64,000 nucleotides of DNA. It comes from Sphaerotilus montanus. GTDB lineage: Bacteria; Pseudomonadota; Gammaproteobacteria; Burkholderiales; Burkholderiaceae_C. The DNA lies in assembly GCF_013410775.1 (NCBI RefSeq), contig NZ_JACCFH010000001.1, forward strand, positions 2,480,001 through 2,544,000, written 5' to 3'. The notes under the pieces were generated by a model, which made no database searches, was not told the origin of the DNA, and worked only from the letters and a program-made list of their open reading frames with translations. Shown in pieces: positions 59,444 through 64,000 of this stretch. A program made the translations under genes and the position numbers. Numbering within the stretch: position 1 is the stretch's first letter; every line of letters begins with the position of its first letter.

Positions 59444-61654
59444 TCACGGTGTCGATCGCGAAGCGCCCGCGACGGGGGCGGGCGGCACCGGATCGGGCAT
59501 CCGCCGCGGGACCCATCTGAACGGGCGTGTGGGGGCGGTGGGCGCCGTGGTCACGGCCGGGGCGGGTCCCGCGGGTGTTGGCGGAGCGGCAGGGCCTGGT
59601 GCGCTCGCCGGCGCCGATGCGGCAGAAGCGGCCGAAGCAGGGAAGACGAGCGCACTGGCGGCAGCGGACGCCGCCGTCGATTCCGCATCGACGCCGGCCG
59701 CCCGGGTCGGCGGCAGCGGCACGGAGGCCACCGGCAGGCCGGCGCCGATCGGTGCCGAGCCGTGGCCCTTCTGGACGATGGCGATGTCTTCCGGCGTGGG
59801 GTAGACGCCGGAGATCACGTAGTCGAGCACCCGCCGTGCGATCGGGGCGGCGGCCTCGGCGCCGAAGCCGGCGTTCTCGACGATCACCGCCAGTGCGATG
59901 CGCGGCTCGTCCAGCGGGGCGAAGGCGGTGTAGAGCGAGTGGTCCCGCTGGTAGTCGGCCAGTTTGGAGGCGTTGTACTTCTCGTTCTGGCGGATGCCCA
60001 CGGCCTGTGCCGTGCCGGTCTTGCCACCGCTCTGGTAGGGGGCCCCGGCGAACACCCTGGTCGAGGTGCCCGTCTGCGTCACCCCGTGCATGGCGCGCCG
60101 GATCACGGCCACATGTTCCGGCTTCAGATCGAGCGGGGAGACCGCATGCGACGACACCGTGCGGCGTTCGCGGGTGACGACGTTCTCGATCTCGCGCACG
60201 ACCCGGGGCTCGAACCGCTGACCGCCCGACACCAGCGTGGCCATGGCGCTGGCGAGTTGCGTCATGGTGAAGTTGTTGTAGCCCTGACCGATGCCCAGCG
60301 AGATGGTTTCGCCCGCGTACCAGCGCTTCTGCTCGGGGCGCTTGTACTTGTTGCGTTTCCACTCGGTCGACGGCAGATCGCCGGTGGACTCGCCTTCGAG
60401 GTCGATGCCGGTCTTGCGCCCGAAGCTGTAGAGGTCCATCTGGTCGTGGATCAGGTCCACGCCCATGTCGTTGGCCAGGCCGTAGTAATAGACGTTGCTC
60501 GACTGGACGATCGAGCGCGTCATGTCGACTGCCCCCAGGCCGCCGTCGCCGTGGCTGCGGAAGCGGTGGTTGCCGAACATGAAGAAGCCGTTGTCGTAGA
60601 TGACCTGCCCGGCGGTGCGCTTGCCGGTGACCAGCGCGGCCATGGCCATGAAGGGCTTGTAGGTCGAGCCGGGCGGGTAGGTGCCGCGCAGGGCGCGGTT
60701 GAGCATGGGCTTGTCGAGCGACTCGTTGAGCTCCTTCCACGAGTCCTGGTCGATGCCGCCGACGAACAGGTTCGGGTCGAAGCCCGGCTTGCTGACGAAG
60801 GCCAGCACTTCGCCGTTGCGCGGATCGATCGCGACCAGCGCACCGCGCCGGGTGCCGAACAGCTCCTCGATCAGCGCCTGCAGCTTGATGTCGATCGACA
60901 GGCGGACCGTGTTGCCCGGCGTGGCCGGCTCGGAGCGCAGGCGGCGCACGGGGTGGCCACCGGCGCTGGTCTCGACCTCCTCGAAGCCGGTGGTGCCGTG
61001 GAGATCGCGCTCGTAGCTCTGCTCGATGCCGAGCTTGCCGATGACATCGGTGCCGCGGTAGTTGGCCTGGTCCTCGTCGGACCAGTCGGCCATGTCGTCC
61101 TTCTCGCGCTGGTTGATGCGGCCGATGTAGCCCAGCACGTGGCCGCCGAGTTCGCCGTAGGGATAGTTGCGGAACAGGCGGGCCTTGATCTCGACGCCAG
61201 GGAAGCGGTAGCGCTGGGCGGTGAAGCGGGCCACCTCCTCGTCGCTCAGCTTGGTGCGGATCGGGATCGACTCGAAGCTCTTGGAGTCGCCCATCAGGCG
61301 CTTGAAGCGGCGGCGGTCGCGGGACTGGATCTCGATGACCTCGCCGAGCTGGTCGATCACCTGTTCCAGGTCGTCCTCGAGCTGCGAGCGGGTGATTTCC
61401 AGGGTGTAGGCCGAGTAGTTGTCGGCCAGCACGACGCCGTTGCGGTCCACGATCAACCCGCGGTTGGGCACGATCGGGACCACGGCGATGCGGTTGTTCT
61501 CGGCCTGCGTGGTGAGTTCGTCGAACTTGATGACCTGCAGCGTGAACAGCCGCGCCAGCAGCAGCCCGAAGCAGCACAGCACCACCAGTGCCGCGACGAT
61601 CAGCCGTACGCGGAACTGGTCGATCTCCTGTTCGACATTGCGCAGTTCGGTCAT
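59444..61654 (-). CDS. mrdA: Penicillin-binding protein 2
   Basis: Transpeptidase partner of RodA, 736 residues. One N-terminal membrane helix, the PBP dimer domain, and the transpeptidase domain with active-site Ser in STYKPFMA, SSN in VQSSNVYYY and KTG in SGGKTGTAQ. The last 100 residues are an Ala/Pro-rich tail not seen in E. coli PBP2. Start at MTELRN was chosen as the family start; a GTG 24 bases upstream would overlap the mreD stop. Confidence 0.95.
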   Translation of the reverse strand: MTELRNVEQEIDQFRVRLIVAALVVLCCFGLLLARLFTLQVIKFDELTTQAENNRIAVVPIVPNRGLIVDRNGVVLADNYSAYTLEITRSQLEDDLEQVIDQLGEVIEIQSRDRRRFKRLMGDSKSFESIPIRTKLSDEEVARFTAQRYRFPGVEIKARLFRNYPYGELGGHVLGYIGRINQREKDDMADWSDEDQANYRGTDVIGKLGIEQSYERDLHGTTGFEEVETSAGGHPVRRLRSEPATPGNTVRLSIDIKLQALIEELFGTRRGALVAIDPRNGEVLAFVSKPGFDPNLFVGGIDQDSWKELNESLDKPMLNRALRGTYPPGSTYKPFMAMAALVTGKRTAGQVIYDNGFFMFGNHRFRSHGDGGLGAVDMTRSIVQSSNVYYYGLANDMGVDLIHDQMDLYSFGRKTGIDLEGESTGDLPSTEWKRNKYKRPEQKRWYAGETISLGIGQGYNNFTMTQLASAMATLVSGGQRFEPRVVREIENVVTRERRTVSSHAVSPLDLKPEHVAVIRRAMHGVTQTGTSTRVFAGAPYQSGGKTGTAQAVGIRQNEKYNASKLADYQRDHSLYTAFAPLDEPRIALAVIVENAGFGAEAAAPIARRVLDYVISGVYPTPEDIAIVQKGHGSAPIGAGLPVASVPLPPTRAAGVDAESTAASAAASALVFPASAASAASAPASAPGPAAPPTPAGPAPAVTTAPTAPTRPFRWVPRRMPDPVPPAPVAGASRSTP

Positions 61655-61674
61655 CGCACCCAGGCCCGAGCGCT

Positions 61675-62193
61675 TCACAGCGGACGGTTCTTGTCAGGAT
61701 CCGGTGCCCGCCGCTGCGGCGCGAGCAGCACCAGGCTCACCAGTGGCCACAGCAGGCTCTCGAAGACCGGTGACAGCAGCACGGGCCAGCCCGGGAAGTC
61801 GCCGCCGGAGGCCATGCGCAGCAGCAGCGAGGTGAGGTGTGCGGCGGCAAACAGCGGCAGCACGTGCACGGCCTGGGTCGGTGCCGTGAACCAGAGCAGA
61901 CGGCGGTGGATCGTGATGGCGAAGTAGCTCACCAGCGTGTAGGCCATGGCGTGCTGGCCGAGCAGGCCGCCCTGGTGCACATCCATCAGCAGGCCGAACA
62001 CGAACGCCGCGCCGACGCCGACCCGGCGCGGCTGGTGCACGTTCCAGAACACGAGGGCGAGCGCGATGAAGTCGGGCATGGCCGGCTGGCGCCCGATCGG
62101 CACCAGGTTCAGGGCCAGTGCGACGAGCAGCGTGGCCCACATGAACCACGGGTTCACCGGCAGCAGCAGTTGATCGGCCGAACGGGGCATCAT
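61675..62193 (-). CDS. mreD: Rod shape-determining protein MreD
   Basis: Integral membrane protein of 172 residues with five to six hydrophobic helices, linking MreC to the elongation machinery. Position between mreC (13 bases) and mrdA fits. Two tandem Met codons at the start. Sequence FGLLMDVHQGGLLGQHA is typical. Confidence 0.92.
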   Translation of the reverse strand: MMPRSADQLLLPVNPWFMWATLLVALALNLVPIGRQPAMPDFIALALVFWNVHQPRRVGVGAAFVFGLLMDVHQGGLLGQHAMAYTLVSYFAITIHRRLLWFTAPTQAVHVLPLFAAAHLTSLLLRMASGGDFPGWPVLLSPVFESLLWPLVSLVLLAPQRRAPDPDKNRPL

Positions 62194-62206
62194 GGCGTCA
62201 CGGCCC

Positions 62207-63163
62207 TCACTCCTTGTCCTTGCGCACGGCCTTGGCCCCGGGTTTGGCGGCCGGGCTGTCCTTGCCGTGGACCGGCAGTGCGGCGTCGGCCGGGGTCGGC
62301 TTGGGGAGTTGCTGGGTGCTCATGGGTTCGAGCACCAGCACATGCCGCACGCTGTCCGGCTTGGTGGCCGGTGTCAGGGCGATCTTGGCGAAATCGGACT
62401 GGGTCCGCCGGTCCAGCCGGCTCACCTTCGCGACGGGCATGCCCGGCGGGTACACCCCGTCCAGTCCGGAGGTCTGCAGGATGTCGCCGACCTGCACGTC
62501 GGCGTTGGCTGCGACGAAACGCAGCTCCATGCTGTCCACCGACGGGTCGCCGAAGGCGACACCGCGCAGGCCGGTGCGGATGTTGTGGACCGGGATGGCC
62601 GCGTTCTCGTCGATCACCAGGGTCACTTCCGCGGTCATGGGGTAGACCCGCGTCACCTGTCCCAGCACGCCCAGTTCGTTGATGACTGGCGAGCCGTGTT
62701 GCACGCCCTGGCTGCTGCCGCGGTCGATGATGATCTTGCGGGTGTAGGGATCGGGTGCGTCATAGAGCACTTCCGCGGCCCGTGTGCGCACGGACAGCCG
62801 CGCACGCAGTTCCAGCAACGCGCGCAGCCGGGCGTTTTCCTGCAGCAGCTGGTCGGCCTGCAGCGAGCGCTCGGCCTGGCGGGTGAGTTCCGCACGGGCG
62901 CGCTCGGTGGTCTGCTGGGCCTGGGCGATGCCGGAGAGGTAGTCGCCGACCGAGCCTGCGCCGCGCACCGGCACGAGCAGCGCCCGCTCGATCGGGTTGA
63001 GCAGCACGGCGGCGGCGGTGCGCAGCGGCGTGGTCAGCCCGACCCGGCTGTCCGCCGCCATCAGCAGCACCGACAGCGAGGCGAAGAACAGCAGCCGCGA
63101 CAGGGCCGACGGGCCCTGGCGGAAGAACGGTGGTGGAGAACGGTCCAGGGTGCCCAGTGGCAT
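62207..63163 (-). CDS. mreC: Rod shape-determining protein MreC
   Basis: A 318-residue periplasmic scaffold with an N-terminal membrane helix, a coiled coil (about residues 70-120, ERARAELTRQAERSLQADQL) and two beta-barrel lobes (IIIDRGSSQGVQHGSPVIN; DILQTSGLDGVYPPGMPVA). A charged Lys/Pro-rich tail follows. Start placed at MPLGTLDRSPPPFF. Confidence 0.93.
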   Translation of the reverse strand: MPLGTLDRSPPPFFRQGPSALSRLLFFASLSVLLMAADSRVGLTTPLRTAAAVLLNPIERALLVPVRGAGSVGDYLSGIAQAQQTTERARAELTRQAERSLQADQLLQENARLRALLELRARLSVRTRAAEVLYDAPDPYTRKIIIDRGSSQGVQHGSPVINELGVLGQVTRVYPMTAEVTLVIDENAAIPVHNIRTGLRGVAFGDPSVDSMELRFVAANADVQVGDILQTSGLDGVYPPGMPVAKVSRLDRRTQSDFAKIALTPATKPDSVRHVLVLEPMSTQQLPKPTPADAALPVHGKDSPAAKPGAKAVRKDKE

Positions 63164-63199
63164 GTCAGCAGGCGCCAACCACGACCGTGGACGTCACGG

Positions 63200-64000
63200 T
63201 CACTCCGACGTGAAGATCGAACCGAGGCGCTCCATGCGTTCCAGTGCCATGCCGCATCCGCGCACGACGCAGGACAGCGGATCTTCGGCGATCAGCACCG
63301 GCAGGCCGGTTTCCTCGGCGAGCAGGCGGTCGAGATCACGCAGCAGCGCGCCACCGCCGGTCAGCATCATGCCGCGGTCGGCGATGTCGGCGCCGAGTTC
63401 GGGCGGGGTCTGCTCCAGGGCTTTCTTGACGGAGGAGACGATCTGGTTGAGCGGGTCGGTCAGGGCTTCGAGGATCTCGTTGCTGGAGACCGTGAAGCTG
63501 CGCGGCACGCCTTCGCTCAGGTTGCGGCCCTTGACTTCCATCTCCTTGATCTCGGAGCCGGGGAAGGCCGAGCCGATTTCCTTCTTGATGGCCTCGGCGG
63601 TGGGCTCGCCGATCAGCATGCCGTAGTTGCGGCGGATGTAGTTGATGATGGCTTCGTCGAACTTGTCGCCGCCGACGCGCACCGAGCCCTTGTAGACCAT
63701 GCCGCCGAGCGAGATGACGCCCACCTCGGTCGTGCCGCCGCCGATGTCCACGACCATCGAGCCCGAGGCTTCCGACACCGGCATGCCGGCGCCGATCGCA
63801 GCGGCCATCGGTTCCTCGATCAGGTAGACCTCCGAGGCACCGGCGCCGAGCGCCGATTCACGGATCGCGCGGCGCTCTACCTGGGTCGAGCCGCAGGGCA
63901 CGCAGATGATGATGCGTGGGCTCGGCCGCAGCAGCGAGCGCGGGTGCACCATCTTGATGAACTGCTTGAGCATCTGCTCGGTGACGGTGAAGTCGGCGAT
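63200..64000 (-). CDS. mreB: Actin-like protein MreB (5' partial)
   Basis: C-terminal 266 residues of the cytoskeletal ATPase; the frame continues through base 64000, so the start lies beyond the window. Actin-fold motifs: [13 protein letters not shown] (phosphate 2), [13 protein letters not shown] and [12 protein letters not shown] (adenosine). First gene of the mreBCD-mrdA-rodA operon. Confidence 0.97.
   Translation of the reverse strand: MADFTVTEQMLKQFIKMVHPRSLLRPSPRIIICVPCGSTQVERRAIRESALGAGASEVYLIEEPMAAAIGAGMPVSEASGSMVVDIGGGTTEVGVISLGGMVYKGSVRVGGDKFDEAIINYIRRNYGMLIGEPTAEAIKKEIGSAFPGSEIKEMEVKGRNLSEGVPRSFTVSSNEILEALTDPLNQIVSSVKKALEQTPPELGADIADRGMMLTGGGALLRDLDRLLAEETGLPVLIAEDPLSCVVRGCGMALERMERLGSIFTSE

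Overview
The window is a high-GC, gene-dense stretch of chromosome from a betaproteobacterium, almost certainly Burkholderiales. The basis is gene order and content: rsmB-DUF4390-ntrY with an NtrX-like regulator, ubiJ-ubiB, fmdB-DUF502-aspS, a TetR-controlled beta-oxidation cluster, a nudB-EEP-clsB operon and mreBCD-mrdA-rodA. The Leptothrix/Sphaerotilus/Rubrivivax side of the order fits best, but that is an inference. Nearly all of it is core genome. The accessory features are one intact IS66 element, a gene remnant beside tRNA-Phe and one chimeric gene.

Layout. 1-2.1 kb: the 3' part of a chemoreceptor gene, a gene remnant, and tRNA-Phe with promoter and terminator. 2.1-7.2 kb (minus): an NtrX-like regulator without its AAA+ domain, ntrY, DUF4390 and rsmB. 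7.2-12.6 kb (minus): a TerB-like protein, lemA, queC/proA (overlapping), a DsbA-family oxidoreductase and galE. 12.7-17.7 kb (plus): ubiJ/ubiB, fmdB, DUF502 and aspS with a terminator. 17.7-20.4 kb: a complete IS66 element with an 8-bp target duplication. 20.4-24.9 kb (plus): a CsgG-like lipoprotein, a UbiA-family prenyltransferase and the tightly overlapping nudB-EEP-clsB operon. 24.8-31.6 kb: an O-acyltransferase, htpX, an MFS transporter, pyrC, an ABC-transporter/LysR chimera, a YciA-type thioesterase and an SGNH hydrolase.

31.7-39.4 kb is a fatty-acid degradation cluster on the minus strand: TetR regulator, acyl-CoA dehydrogenase, a DUF2147 protein, a fused hydroxyacyl-CoA dehydrogenase/enoyl-CoA hydratase, thiolase and a further hydratase. 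The TetR gene has a perfect 12-bp palindrome in front of it. Then come an HNH nuclease, a SlyB-like lipoprotein, metY and DUF3422. groESL (43.3-45.4 kb) has a sigma70 promoter, a CIRCE operator and a terminator. Type IV pilin pilA (45.6 kb) has a sigma54-type promoter and is followed by a pilin-type O-oligosaccharyltransferase. moaC, bepA, a small membrane protein and a TerC-family transporter follow. The TerC gene is preceded by a yybP-ykoY (manganese) riboswitch with two mutually exclusive downstream pairings.

52.0-64.0 kb: sucCD, recA-recX with an SOS box, a TctD/TctE-like two-component pair, and the cell-shape operon mreBCD-mrdA-rodA, in which mreB runs off the right edge.

The most unusual items are the in-frame fusion of half an Atm1-type ABC exporter to the tail of a LysR regulator, which looks like a deletion scar; the switching architecture upstream of terC; the tRNA-adjacent gene remnant; and the LemA neighbour that appears to lack its expected M48 peptidase half. 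I saw no CRISPR array, prophage or defence island.
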